From positions 57,856,442-57,920,441 of the forward strand of contig NC_133897.1 in NCBI RefSeq assembly GCF_964199755.1: a stretch of DNA of 64,000 bases, in the 5' to 3' direction. The notes under the pieces were generated by a model. It had not been told where the DNA came from and searched no databases. It was given only the letters and a program-made list of their open reading frames with translations. This document shows positions 35,050 through 55,000 of this stretch, piece after piece. The first letter of the stretch is position 1. Each line of letters starts with the position of its first letter. This DNA is from Larus michahellis (Eukaryota; Chordata; Aves; Charadriiformes; Laridae). The translations under genes were made by a program, and so were the position numbers.

Positions 35050-38000
35050 CCTCATTAATTGTTATTTGGTGCTAAATGTGAGCAAGCGTCCTCCTTGCTC
35101 GCCCAGAGCTGCTGCCCCCTTCCAAGCAGAAGACATCTCTGACCTCCAGCCTCTCTCCATGCTGCAGCAATACTTAACAGCACAGGTGAGATTTGCCTTC
35201 TCTCCACCTACTACTGATGGCTAGTTCTTGGAGAGAGTAATTACCTTTACTAGTCGAAATGATTTCACAAAATTCTGCAGAGCAACAGTAAACCAAATCA
35301 AGTTGTAAGGGGTTTACGGCATATGTGTCTATCAAATTCAAACCCGCTTAAAGTCATAACGTCAGGAAATGGTGATACCATTCTCAGATCCTTATCCTAC
35401 TAGTTGAATAAAGCCCAAGGAAATGCTGTGTTCTCATAGGTGTCACACTATCCTGAGTTCCTTGGACCAGATCATCTTCCAGGTCATGCAAATCAAGAGC
35501 ATTACCTACTTTAAGTGACCAGTGTCTCTTTTTTCTTCTTTCAGATGACTGCAGTAGGAACAAGCTAAATGAAGCAAAGTCATACTTCATGGTCAGGTTA
35601 AGTAATCAAGCTTGTAGTTTGTCATTTCTCATAAATGAACAGTGTTTGTCCACTTTATTCGCCCTTGACCCCTCTTTATACAGTTATTTTACAAAATATA
35701 AACAAAGCTAATACCATATAACTAAAAAAATTAATTCCACTTCTTGAAAATGCCCGCAACTATTTGCTACTCCACTAGTATCCCTCACTCCTGAAGGGAT
35801 TTTGAGAAATCCATCTCCAAATTAAAATTACTATTTCTTAAATTCCAGGGATTTAGAATGGAAAAAGATGTAAATTAGTTCCCTGCAGTTTAAAGGTTCC
35901 CTTTAAATAGTAGATAAAATTTAATTACTATTCTAGACGTGCAATCATCCAAGTATGGCAATGATTTTCCTCAGTGTAGAGTTAAAGCCCACATGCCAAA
36001 TCATACTCCTTTCCCCATTAGAACAGCGTAATATCAAGGTCTATCCACCTACCACTAAGAAAATTATCTAATACTCTAAGTAAAGCCTGAATTCAAAATA
36101 TTATGCATATTCTTTCCAAATTACACCAAGTCCCATGAACTCTGATTCTCTGTAGGGTTTTAGTATTACCAGGGAGCTTTGGGACTCAGTTCTTAACAGT
36201 GCAAAAACAGTCTCTCAACTACCAGCTTGGTGTCTCATCAAAATGAATACCATTGACAACAGACCATATAGACCTACCCTTCTCATTTCACACAAACACG
36301 GAACAATTAAATGTTGACACAGAAATGATGACTGGGGCTCTGAGATCATAGCTCAGAGAAGCAGTCTGAGGAAAGCATGTTCAAGGGAAAGTACGGAAAG
36401 TTACAACTGATCATCGTTTTGAAGCTTCTTGTCGTAAAAAGGAGACTATGTACTAATTATAGTGCTACAATAGCCTAGTAATAGTGTTCTCATCTTTTTT
36501 TTTTTTTTTTTCAAGGTACACTTCTATTTATTCTCTAAAGAAAAACCCTACTACCATTTAATAACAATCAAATCACACATTATTTTACCTGTTCAGTTTA
36601 TATTCCTTAAAAGCACTGACTGAGGCAAGCTGGTACAAGAGGACATTCAGAACATCTGCCAAGTGTACTAACTTCATGCTGCCACCCATTTACAATGGTG
36701 GGCCATAACGTAAAGGAAGTAAAACCAGCAACACTTCTGAAGTATACACTTCAGTAAAACAACCCCATGTGGTAATGGTTGTCTGTCCTTCAGCAGGGTG
36801 GGGGGAAGTAGGCAAAAAGCCCCCTCAACATTTATACCAATTATCAGGTATCTGAAAAGTAGCACTTCCCTCACTCTGAGCACAATAGTTTCCATAGAAC
36901 ACAAAGAACAGTTACTACACTTAAATCATTAGGCCATAGGAAAAGACAGAAGATACCATTTTTTCACTTCCCTTTACCACCTGTAAAAAAATGACTAAAA
37001 TTCTGCAGAGATGGAAGTTGTTCAATTATTAAAAAAAAAAAGAAATAAACCCAACCAAACAAAAAAACCTCCACACTCCCCAAACCTTAAAACTTTTTTT
37101 CCTTTGCCTCACAGTAACGATCTGGGGAGTGAGATAGCATGATTTATTTGAAATTGCTTTTGTTTCAACTACCTTCTTTGCTAATCAACTGTTTCTAGTA
37201 GAGGAGGCAACTAAGCTAGTACAGTTCATGCTACCATTTTCTGATGTACGTAGGTGCATTTCTTCATATACAGAATTACTCTAAATATTTATATAGTATT
37301 AAAAACTGACTGAATGCATATGAACATTCAAATAGCATTCTGGTTTTCCGAGTGATTGTGAAAGCTTGAATTAAAGATCTAGCAACATAAAGTCTCCAGT
37401 TTCAGTTCCTAGTTGTTAATTTTCTCCAGAAGAAGAATCAGAGCATGGACTGCTTTTTGGAATAAAGTACTCAAAAAGTGATCTGGACTAAGTCTGGATG
37501 AACCATTTGGACACAGCTTTTATTTCTGACATCAGGAAATAAAACTTCATTTATGGCATGCTTCAGAAGTTCTTATTTTCCTAGTGATAACATGAAACAA
37601 CAGAAGACAGACATTGGAAAGAACAGATCAATTAGCTTATACACTACTTTCTGCAGACTAACTCGTATTTTATATTTTCTTCATTAGTTATGGCTGGCCA
37701 ACAAGTAACCTGTCACGCTGCTCCCATAAGTCCAAACAAAGTGATCCAGCTATCGCTCCCAGTTCATTATCAACATTTTAACAATCAGACTGCTTTAAAA
37801 AAAAAAAAATAAAGTCTGCAAACAGTAACTAAATGGCTGCAGACCAGATTATTTCTGCTGAAAATAGTACATATATTAATCCTGTTTCTTTTGCAGTAAA
37901 TTTTGTGTTTCTATAAAACCTGAACGACTCTACACATATAACAAATACATCAATACAAACACCCACACACAATAATATTCAAGCATCTAGTTCTGCACCT

Positions 38001-38610
38001 GTAGAAGTTGCAATGCATAAATTAAGTGCTCTTTTCAGTACTGCACCTTTAGAAATATCTTGCAAGTTGGAAAATACTTTAGCACAATTCAAGGGATAAA
38101 GGAATTACATTAAATATTCTTGTTTTGCTTTGTAACTCCTGTTCATTTTTATTGATGGTGGTAAGTGCATTTAGTTTTCAGTAAGTTATTGCTTCCATTA
38201 TTTCTAACAATATTTCAGCGTTGAAAAAATGCAATTTCTAGGGCCATGAAAATAACCCAAGTAATAGAAAACAAGTTCTTGAGACAAAGACCAAGAAGGT
38301 CCAGAGCAAAGATGCTCAGGTAGATCACAGTTCACACCTGAAATGGAAGACTGTTCTGCCTCTTTGTGAAAGTATATGATGTTTTACACCAGATAAAACC
38401 CTTTTTGGAAGTTACTTAACATTTAAATGATATTCCAAAGTGAAAAAATTATCCTGTCGACTCAAAATCCAAGTTCTTTAAAAGAAGGTCTAGCATGAGT
38501 TCATCATAGCTGAATGTGGAAAATTCTGTTTCCTCAACAATAAAGATACTGAAATCTCAGCTTTACGCAGATAAACAAGCTATGATTAAAAAGACACACA
38601 GACACCTTCC
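35050..38610. other. Intergenic between C7orf25 and PSMA2
   Basis: AT-rich sequence between the C7orf25 CpG island and the PSMA2 poly(A) site. It contains T and A homopolymers near 36497, 37029 and 37798, the second grading into CCCAACCAAACAAAAAAACC. No exon, RNA gene or clear transposon was recognised. Confidence 0.4.
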
Positions 38611-38614
38611 CCCA

Positions 38615-38901
38615 AAACAGTAGCCTTCAAATTTTATTCTTTAGCCTTTTTCAGGCTGTCATTATAACTTTACATTTTGTACAGTATTTTTGTGTACAAA
38701 GATTCCATGTATCAAGGGAAAGAATTACCAGTAATAAGATTCCATGTATATTAGGACTGTTGCATTTGCACACATGATATTTAAAAAATCTCTCAGACAA
38801 ACCATGTAGAAATAAGTATGCAAAAATTGCAAACAAAAACATTTAAGTAGCCAAAATTAAAAAGACCTTTGTGTGAATCACACAGTCTTGCTCAGTTTCT
38901 A
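38615..38901 (-). terminator. PSMA2: PSMA2 3' UTR and poly(A) signal
   Basis: AATAAA on the minus strand at 38638-38633 lies 264 bp beyond the PSMA2 stop codon (38902-38904) and is the first canonical signal downstream. It would give a 3' UTR of about 280 nt. Later signals further left are possible. Confidence 0.65.
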
Positions 38902-45488
<6,587 letters not shown>

Positions 45489-45583
45489 TTTGGAACTAAC
45501 CCCTCCGCTCCCCTCACCAGCTCCCTCTCCCCCGGCGCGGTCGCCCCGCCCGCTTCCGGCACGAGGACACAGCTAGCGCACTG

Positions 45584-45653
45584 ATTGGTGAGGAGGGGGA
45601 GAAGAGCGGAGCATGCCGGGAAGGAGCGCCGAGCCGGTGAGGGACGCGATTGG
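45584..45653 (-). promoter_or_regulatory. Two inverted CCAAT boxes in the divergent promoter
   Basis: ATTGG at 45584-45588 (GATTGGTGAG) and at 45649-45653 (GATTGGCTAA) are CCAAT boxes on the minus strand, about 96 and 161 bp upstream of the PSMA2 ATG. Both have NF-Y-like flanks. NF-Y pairs like this often mark bidirectional housekeeping promoters. Confidence 0.65.
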
Positions 45654-45671
45654 CTAAGAGGCCCTACGTGA

Positions 45672-45691
45672 GGCATGCTGGGACTTGAAGT
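45672..45691 (+). promoter_or_regulatory. ZNF143/Staf-type site 1
   Basis: GGCATGCTGGGACTTGAAGT; its reverse complement ACTTCAAGTCCCAGCATGCC closely matches the known ZNF143 (Staf) element ACTACAAYTCCCAGCATGCC. It sits in the middle of the PSMA2-MRPL32 gap. Confidence 0.75.
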
Positions 45692-45734
45692 CTTCGGCCT
45701 CCCCTCTCGCCGCCCTGGTCCCTGGTACCCAAGG

Positions 45735-45753
45735 GAATGCTGGGACTTGAAGT
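45735..45753 (+). promoter_or_regulatory. ZNF143/Staf-type site 2
   Basis: GAATGCTGGGACTTGAAGT repeats the core of the first site 63 bp further on, in the same orientation. The shared 16-base ATGCTGGGACTTGAAG core is a direct repeat inside the promoter. Confidence 0.72.
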
Positions 45754-45885
45754 CCCGGCCTCCCTCCCTGTTACGCCGTGACCTGCTCGGGGCACTCGGT
45801 TTCCCAGAAGGCTCAGCGACAGGCGCGCATGCCCAGTGCCCGCCGAGCCTTCCCCTCTGCGGCTTCGGCGGGGTTGTGCGGGAGC

Positions 45886-48632
45886 ATGGCGGCCTTGGTG
45901 CTCATCTTCCCTCCGCTGCCGCGGCTTCGCGTCCTCCTTCAGCGGTGCTGGGGGCGGCTGGAGCGCGGCCTTCTGCCGGGTTTCTTTGGGGGCCAGAGCC
46001 CGCCTTGGGGTAGGTGCCGGCCCGCTCCCCTCCCACCTGAAGGAGAGGTCGGCAGCGGGTCTGCGGGAACCGTTTATTGCTGTTGAAGGGCGGGGGGAAG
46101 GGGCAGGGGCAGGAGGGGGAGAGCGCCGAGCCCTGCCGCTGGTGAGGGAAGCGGGGAGGGGCGCCGCTGGCTGCTCCTATTGTTGTCCCAAAACCTGGGC
46201 TCTTCACCCGGTGTGCAGGGCAGTAACGCACAGTGCAGAGTTTATTTCCAAGTTTATTCCATCTAATGCGCAGAAACGGTGTGCTCGTCCTCAAACAGAA
46301 GCACACCTTAGTTTCAAAAATTTCCCTTTTTCATACACTGATTATTCCATATTCTAACAATTAATACGTATTCATTGTTACTGTCTTTAATAATTGGTCG
46401 AGCTTGCTTTGCTTCCTATGTAAATTAGCGCGCAGACTCTTATTTTCTTCTTCCATTGTTCTCTTTTGAGTAGGTGGTATCATTTGGGTAGGTTGACCAC
46501 CTACTGGCGGTCGCGATCTCCCCCTCCCAAAATTACCTTTTCCCCACTTCTCCTCTAATTTTGGCAGTTCCAGGTGGTTTTCTCTGTTTGCTGACCAGGC
46601 CTACAGTTCATCACTCTCTTGACAGGAATATCCTGCTTATCAACAAAGCTACATTGTCTAGTAGTTAGTTCCTTAATCTAATCTTAGGTAAATCATGCCT
46701 AGTTACTATTTCTCTATTGTGATAAATAGCCAGATCCCTTAAACAGAAATGGCACTTATTTTATTATAGGGACAAAGTCAATAAAGCAAAAGCACAGCGC
46801 TGGGTGCATGACTCAAGTCAGAGGCACACCAGCTAACACTTTAACCATGTCTTATATACATTCAATATTGCATACGTATTCACTATTTTAGACAGAGTAA
46901 TTGTTTATAATGATTGATTATTATTAGTCCTTTTTCTCTTCTATTTGTGTGTTTCCTTCTGAATTGTTTCTGAGGATCGATGATCTTCAGTTCTCTTTTC
47001 CCATGCATCTGTTTCCTCCTGGTAGGATCAGCTCCCTTTTCCCATGCATGTGTTTCCTTCTGGTAGGATCGATTATCATCAACTCCCTTCTCCTGTGCAT
47101 CTGTTTCCTTCTGTTAATCACTTGTGGAGTCTTTTGGAGAAGTTCTCTTTTGTTTCTCTCGGATGTTTTTCTTCATGATGTTTTTCTTCATAGTTGCTGT
47201 TAGTTGTTATCTTTGAGGTTTCTCATGTTTCCTAATTTACTAAAGGTTAGTTATCCTTATAAGTCAAAGATTTATAGCCTTGTTATTATGGCGAAAGCCA
47301 ACAATACCTTCACTATTTTTCACATCTATAAATGATGAAATAGGGTTGGGACCTTATAGATGACTTTTAGCAGCAGCAGCAGGTTCCCTTGGTTGCTTTG
47401 AATACGTTACATTTAATTTTTCTAGTTAATATGAATTTTACCACAACACTGCACCCCCGGTTTGTGGGTGTCAATAGCATCTATGTTGTATTTCTTCAGC
47501 TGCATGTGAAAGTGGGGCTTGGGTGTAATGAGTTACCTTTTTTTTTTCCCCTTCAGGACCAGCACTAGCTGTCCAAGGTCCAGCTTTTCTTCCAGAGCCA
47601 GTAACGGACACTACAGAAAGTAATGAGGTGCCCAGCCTCTTAGATAGCATCTTGTGGATGGCGGCGCCAAAGAAAAGGCGCACCATTGAAGTGAACCGCT
47701 GCAGGCGAAGAAATACCAATAAGCTTATAAAAGTGAAGGTAATCACCAAATTCCCATGGGCTCAACGGCTTTTTCACTGCAAATTATTTTGTTACTGGCA
47801 AGCAAGCAGGCTGGAGTAAGATTTACAGCAGTCATTTTTTATCTCGCTTATTTTAGAGAATCATTATAGTGGTCAATACTGACTGAAAAAGCTTTCTGGA
47901 ATTTGTTTATAAATAAACTTAAAAGGCATTTTAATCTTCAGAGTACTTTGTAACTTTCATCATGTGTGACAGTAGTCTGTGGTTAAATAAACAGTGACAG
48001 TTTAAGTACAAGCCAAGAAATCTTACCTAAACAGCTAGTATAAATAGAAAAGGTCTATACTTTTTGTGCATCTGAGTTGATAGGTCTTTAGTCTTCCGAA
48101 CATCAGTAGGCATAATGATTCAGGTATTGACTTAATAGGCTATTTTTAGTCGTAAGCATTTGACATAGCAATACGTAACAGAAAAATTGCTTTACATAAT
48201 CGTACATAAATATTACATACATATTTATGTAATATTTTAAGAATAAATTTTGAAAAGACAATTGAATTTCTCTGGTGTTTCATTTAACTTTTTTATTAGT
48301 CTGTGATTGTTCCCTTTTTATTTTGTTGCTATTGTTCAAATTACAAAATTTCCTATTTTCCACTGTCTTTTTTTTAGACGAACATAGATGTTTGTCCTGA
48401 GTGTGGAAACTTGAAACAGAAACACGTCCTTTGTGGTTATTGTTATGCAAAGGTAAAAGCAGAAACTCGACTGATACGGTTGGAAATGCATAAAAAGGAA
48501 GGAGGACCGTTTAATGCTCCAACTGTAGAGACTGTCGTCCTTTATGATGGAGAAAAGCCCACAGAAAAAGATGAAGGCAAGCGGATCATTGAAAGAGCCA
48601 GGAAGCGTCCATCTTGGTTTGTTCAAAATTGA
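45886..48632 (+). CDS. MRPL32: Mitochondrial ribosomal protein bL32m (MRPL32)
   Basis: Three coding exons: 45886-46009, 47557-47738 and 48378-48632. Junctions TGGG|GTAGGT..TTCAG|GA and GTGAAG|GTAATC..TTTTAG|ACG keep the frame; the product is 186 residues (human 188). The first ~75 residues are rich in L, R and G with few acidic residues, a matrix-targeting presequence removed on import; MRPL32 maturation by the m-AAA protease is known in mammals and yeast. The mature part starts near [17 protein letters not shown] (78-94). The bL32 zinc ribbon is CPEC (C108, C111) and CGYC (C121, C124). The C-terminus reads [20 protein letters not shown] and ends [18 protein letters not shown]. It is a constituent of the large mitochondrial ribosomal subunit. 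It is divergent from PSMA2, with 397 bp between start codons. Intron 1 holds a probable minus-strand LTR. Confidence 0.97.
46680..47456 (-). mobile_element. Probable LTR (minus strand) inside MRPL32 intron 1
   Basis: On the minus strand the segment could start at TGTTGTGGTAAAATTCATAT (about 47456). It contains the 46972-47122 tandem repeat in a U3-like position, then a TATA box (GTATATAAG, near 46859-46851), then AATAAA at 46765-46760, about 90 bp on. This order matches an LTR with U3, R and a poly(A) site. The downstream border and target duplication were not found, and the family is not recognised. It may be an old solo LTR. Confidence 0.35.
46972..47122. repeat. Minisatellite, about three copies of a 41-52-bp unit
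   Basis: Three imperfect copies, each starting GGATC(G/A) and running through CT(C/T)(C/T)(C/T)TTTCCCATGCAT or a close variant to GTGTTTCCTTCTGGTAG-like ends. The second copy lacks about 10 bp. The set lies in the U3-like part of the probable LTR. Confidence 0.7.
48204..48230. repeat. Inverted repeat, 10-bp arms
   Basis: ACATAAATAT, a 7-base spacer, then ATATTTATGT form a perfect AT-rich hairpin in MRPL32 intron 2. No function is claimed. Confidence 0.6.
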
Positions 48633-49001
48633 TGCTATAGGACTAATGCTAGCAAAACCAGTTGCTATAGCAAGAAAGATTGCGTTTTTCAAGAATGTTT
48701 TCTTCTTTTGTTTCACTTAATGTTGATACAGAAAGCCCACGAACTTTTGGGAATCCTGCTTGAGTCGCATGTCATGCCATATGGTGTTGCAATCAGGTGT
48801 TGTTTCTGTAGCATGCAGTGGGAAGCGCTTCTCAGTGATACATCATAGCAGTGAGCAATTAAAGAGAAATCAGGATCTACCTTGGGTTTGGACATCTGAA
48901 TAATTTGTATTTGGTACACTGAGTAATTTGTATGCTACTGTTCTATGCTGGTTTTATAAATAACATTTTTTTTAACAAAGGGAAAACAGTCACAGATGTA
49001 T

Positions 49002-49007
49002 AATAAA
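49002..49007 (+). terminator. MRPL32: MRPL32 poly(A) signal
   Basis: AATAAA lies 370 bp after the MRPL32 stop codon at 48632, within TATAATAAAGAATG. It is the first canonical signal downstream on the plus strand and would give a 3' UTR of roughly 390 nt. Confidence 0.65.
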
Positions 49008-49029
49008 GAATGTCAAGTTTCCCAGGGAA

Positions 49030-52000
49030 ATCTGCTTTCTGGTTTTGGCTGCTGCTCTTTTGGAGGGGAGAAAAAAAAAAGGGGGGGAAAAAAGAAGTTC
49101 AAAACCAATGTTGGTTATGTACAAAGGATATTTACAAGGAAGGATACAGTTTTCTGGTTATTTCCACGGCTCTTAACAGAATCTGCCTGTATCTCTCCAC
49201 AAAGCTGCTGTTTGAGTTACTTCATGCATGATAGTCCTGTTTTTGAGCAAAACTGTGGTTGGCATGTAGTATTTGCAATTTGTCTTTACCGGACTGAAGG
49301 ATAAGCAATTCTTGCCATTTTCAGTATACAAAATAATTTTCTGTCTTATAGGGATATGGAAAGCCTTTTTTTCACCCCTCAAAGTGCACTTGATTTCTTG
49401 AGTGAAATAACAAATTGAAATGTAAAGACTGGAAATCTGTCCGTTTGATGAGGGTCAAAGCTGATACATCCTTTGCAGCCATTAAGTAGTCTGGGTGGTC
49501 AGGATGTGCTTGGAAAACCGCAAAGGACAGCGGTGCCTTCCCGTCTTGAGTCTTCTGCAGAGAGGGGACAGCTCTGCCCTCTGCTGCCCGTTGGTACTCT
49601 TCAGTGCTGCGGTTACCGCACCTACCCGTGGATTTTCACTTGGGTTTTAGCCGCACCGTTGCATTTAAGATTAAGACGGTTTTCAATTTTAGGTTGGGAT
49701 TTCAGTACGCGAACGGTACTGTTTAGTTTATGGCTCAGCCAGTCCAGTAGCTATTTGCTGCTAAAAAGTGCAAGTTTGCCCCTAACCTTGGCTAGGATGT
49801 CCCTGTGTTTCCTTGGCACTTGGATGTATCTGTTCCTGCGCTCTCCTGATTCAGGGAGTTATGCTGGCGGTGAACTGTTCCCTGGCTTTCTACAGCTTGG
49901 TTTTTAGTGGGTACCTCCCTGTAGCTTGGCTTGTGTCAGGGTCAGAAAAGTGGCACTTGGGCAGTAGGAATATGGAAGTGGAGGATGCAGGACCACGCTT
50001 TACAGAATAGCCTTCGTTTGTACGTGGCTGAGCCAGTTATGCCGGTGTAAGGAGTGGGCTCGTGTGTGCTGTAATGCTTCATTTCTGTTCTCCTCGCTCT
50101 GGATTCCATGTTTTGAAACGTAACTGATAGGAACCAATGTTAGTGGAGATGTTGCATTTCCTCCATAGTCTAAGGGAATAATGAAAGATGATAAGTGTAA
50201 ATTGATGCCATTTAGTTGACAGTATCCAAGCAAACAACATAAGTTCTTTTCGACTTGTCCAAACAGGATTTATTCCAGTTGTGTCTGTTTTTCACTTATT
50301 CAGAACAGAAGGCAATAAAAGGTGGCAAGCAGGATGCAGAGTGGAAGGCTTACTTTTGCTAGAGCTGCATGGGATGAGACAGACATACTGGAGGTGAGAT
50401 TAGCCAAGCAGTAAGACAGATATTTTGTCCTGAGGGAAAGGTGTGTATGTATTTTAGGGAGAGGTGGGGTTTTTTTGTTTCTTTGTCAACATATTATAAG
50501 ACCAATTATACTTTACTCCTTAATTCCTTTTTATAGATTTATATTTTTGACAAAGGTTCCATAGAGAAAAAAGCTAAATTACCCTGGGATGTTGAGAGTC
50601 ATGGGTTAATTTCTCCGAAATGCAGAGTTATTCTTAAAAAAAAACAAACCCCAAAACCCACTATTTTTCTCTAAACATGCGAGAGGACATGTGGTTTCTG
50701 CTAATGGAGTAATAATTGTAATTGGCAGTATGTTGCATTAGTTTAATGAATTATAGCATCAGTGAAGCAATGGAGATGCTTTACAAACAGAGTTCTTATG
50801 AAACATGAGTGAAGTTAGTCTGTCAATGCTAGACATTCTAAGATACTTGCCAGGTCACAGTTAGGTAATAATTCATTTCACAGCCGTACTGCTTATGTTA
50901 ATACTGCATTTGTGCAATCTAGACAAGAGGAGATGCTTGATAATATTTCATAGTGATTTCTGAGTAATGTGGAGAAAAAAAGTAATTGAAATATCCGGTA
51001 TTCGTGGTCTCTAAAAGAAGAACTGGAAACAACTGACAAATATTGAAGATTCGTAGATGCAATTGATATAGGACTGGTTAATTTTCCGAAAAAGAAATTA
51101 TCTTCAGTGAGAGTCAGAACAGTTTAGTTTGAATGACTTTTCTTTCAAAAGAAGAGTAAAGGAAAGCGCACTTTCATAGCTTCATTTTATTAACACTGAC
51201 AATATGAAGCTCCATTACTTTTTAAAAAAATAAAAATAAAAAAAAAATTTCCAGAATTCCTCTAAAACATGTGGCGTAGTCTGTTACTTGAAATAAAACC
51301 CAATTGTATGTAATTTTCAAAGAAATATAAGTTGTACTCGTGCTAATATATAAACATACTCTTTTTGAAAGAATGTAAACTACAACTAACAAAAGCAAGC
51401 TGGTTGTTACAAATGCTGTACTCCGTAATCCATTTAAAAACAAAAATTTTATGCCTTTGGAAAATTTCACTTTGATCCATTGGGAATCTGTTAATAGTTG
51501 AAAAAGATGTTATTTTTTGTCTGAAAATTTCATATGATTAAATACATGTTGTATTTGATTATGTTTTTCTTCTGTAAGGATTTTATGTAAAAATTATTTT
51601 ATTTTCCATTTTAGAAAGAACCAGGAAGGTGATGTAATGTCCTAAAATACAAGGATGCAAGTTGCTAAATGATTTTGTATATCATTTAGGGATAGAGCTG
51701 GCATTGATCGATTATGATATCCATAGAGGTTGATAAACCAAGTTTCTCTTTTATCTGCCATTTAGCAAGGAAATTTTATTGAAAGATTTCTGCACAGTAC
51801 TCATCTATTCTGCTGAAGACACTAGACCAGCAAGGGCTGGTAGTTGATATAAAATATACTTCTTTAAAGCACTAGGTGGCAGAGGAGTGTAGCTTTCTGG
51901 TAGGTGCAGAACGAAAGCCAAAGGTCATTAATGAGATGGGTAAACGGTGTCAGATTCAAGAAATTTGCACCTGTGTAAGTAAAAGATCTGCAAAAAGACT

Positions 52001-55000
52001 AAATTTGCTAAGTATGAAGAAAAATACAATAGTTGTTATGAGACATAAACTAGTCTATTGTAATTCATTATTCCAAACCAATTTAATTAGATCTATACTG
52101 AGAACTAATGCGCTGGCTTTTGTGTATAGTTATGCATTTCTGCTCTTTGTGGGGTGAATTATTGTAAATTGAAGTTGTACCTATCATTTTTCCCTAACGA
52201 AATAGTGGAGCTCTTTTTACGCCTCTTAATTACAGATGGCTTTGTATGTTGCTTTGTATGCCTAGTATATTCAGTTAGTTGACTTTTTATTTATGCAGCT
52301 AGAAAGTCCTGCAAATAACAGATCTGGTGGAATTCCAGTGAATTTCAACTTATAACTGCCTTGAATTTGTAGAGTCATAAGGATCAATTTGCAAACAGCA
52401 GACATGAAGTGGAAAGAAAATAAAACCAATGTGGTGTTTAAATGAATATTAGTTGCTCAGAAGGGAATAGAGTATCATCAAATACCATCAAAGTTTTAAA
52501 AAGTTTTGGAAGCATACGAGAGATAAAGGTGCCTGTATGTTTAGAACTTACTTGTTAATTAGTATTTAAATAAGTTATTAGCAAAACCCCTTCTTTTACC
52601 TCACATGACTGCATTGTGTAATTTATACAGTGAATGAGGATCAGTAAGTACAAGTTGTTGCCAAATAATTTGCCTAATTCTTAACCTGCCAAAGACTTAA
52701 AGAATGGGGCCAAATGGAAGGAAAATCAATGAAAGTAATGAGAAGGAAGTAGGCAATGCAGCAGTGATTGGTCTAGTTGTGCCTTCTCTGTGTATATTCC
52801 TAGGAAGTTCTGTTGAAGTCAGGGGAGTATAATTCAAGGCAGAATTTGGTCCAATGTACTGAAACCCTGGACATATGGATGCATGCAAGTATATATTATT
52901 TTCAAATGCAGAGCATATACCTGCGAAACCACTGCTGGATACCAACAGGATTGGGTTTGCACCTGACAACTAAGATTGCCTTAGACGAATGTAGTAAACT
53001 GAGTCTAATCAGTTGATACTTGAATTTCTTTCCAACATCCTATATTTCAGTTTCCCCTGGTTGAGGGCAATATACGTATTTAAAAGAAAGGGTATAGGAT
53101 TAATTTCATATTGAATGTGCTGGATAAACATATGAAAAGCAAAACTGAAACTGCTCTGGAGAGAAGACACAAAACAAAAGCTTTTATGGAGTTGTCAATG
53201 TACAATATTTGGCAGGGATTTCTCTAAAACCTCTCACCCGGATCATGTGAATTTTAATTTTTTTATTTTTTAAATAAAGCAGATTTCCTGATTCTAAGGT
53301 GGTGGGTCAAACATGAAGAAGCAAAGATTTGGAAAATCAGGAGGCAGAAAACCAGTCCTATATTATTATTTTCTTGAGTGTCATGCCTTTTAAACTAATC
53401 CTATGGTTTTGAAAATTTGGCATATACTTTGTATGTTCTGATCATCCAAATACACAAACATCTGACTTCGTTTCTTTAAAGGGCACAGACTTCTCTGTAT
53501 AGGGTGGTTCTGATGGAATTGTTCTCACTACACAAACATATAGAAATGTTCTGTCTGACACGTCCTGAGTATAAGCTTGATTAATCCTTTATGTGTCCTA
53601 AATTCGGGACCAGCACAAGAGGAACAGGCACATTAAATGAAGCACGTATCATGGTTTAGGAAGGACAATCAGTCCCTACTTACACAGCTGACATGGCTTT
53701 TACATCCATTCCCAAGGCATACTAATTCTGTTTCTATTCCCAGCCCCATCACACAAGCTCATCGGCTTGTCTAGCAAAATGGCTTACAGCTCTATTTTCT
53801 GTTATGGCGTAGCTCTAGAGCACATTATGTGAAATATTTCCAATGGAACTAAGGATTTTGAACAGGCTATTGGAAAGATGTATGTTTCATTTTATAATCT
53901 GGGATTAATATTAAATACAAAGAATAGTGGTTTTAAAGGGGCTACACTGAATAGCTTAAGGCTCAAAATTGACAGACCAGTCCTGTAGGAAAGGTTTGTT
54001 CTGTATATATTGGGTTCAGAAGTTCCTACTCATTCATCTTTTGACTGTTCCTACTCAGTCATAATCAGATCAAGCAAAGCATCTAAGGTGTTTTGAAGAA
54101 TAACATCAGGATTCAGACCAATTGAAGATATCTATATAATTCTATCACTCTTAAACAGGGTAAATGACACCTTGATCTTCAAGAAGCCATTGATTTCAAT
54201 AGGATTTCTTTTAAAGGAAGTTGTAATTCCAAGTGACTGAGAGACAGGCTGTAAAGCTTCAAGCTGTTGTGTTACAAAGTCACCTCATGAGATCATGGAA
54301 GTGTTTTTTTATTGAAATCAAGGAAATAAAAATTAAGCCTGTGAGTGTGAACACCCATCATGATGCATCGCTTGAGCCTGTGAGTCCAGCTCTGCTATAG
54401 TCCTTTGGATAAAGTTGTTGATGAACAAAGAATGTAATCTTTTAGGAGTTCAGGAGAATGCCGAGACATTTTAATTTCTCCTGCCCCAAATGAAACCTTC
54501 TCAGATATTTTTGTCCAGCACAGAGTAGATTACCACAAAGTTACTATGAAAAAAGAATGGAGGAAGGGTTGAAGACCAAGGAGGTACAGTCATTGGCAAG
54601 TATGTAGAAGTAAGAGGCATCCTGTTGCTGCGTATGTTATAGGAGGAGTACAACAGGAGTTACTGCAAGAAACATACCTACGTTGTGTAACTGAGTGAGT
54701 AACTGCAAAGTACTCGTGTGTGTGGCACTGCGGAAACGGATGGCGTAGCAAATAACACTCCATCATGCATCACTTTCACCTCAGCAATTTATATTGGAAG
54801 CTAAATGGCACTGTTCCTACTTGACAGGTGGGAAACTGAGGTGCAGATAGAGGAAGTGGATTCCTCAAAATTGCTCCCTCGGTCAGTGTCAGAGGAAGGA
54901 ACTGAAGCTATTGGCAGATTATCAGCCTGTTGTATTCTGTACTGTGTCACAGATTAGAGAATAATAATAATTATCACTTGCGGTGACCATTAATCTAGAT

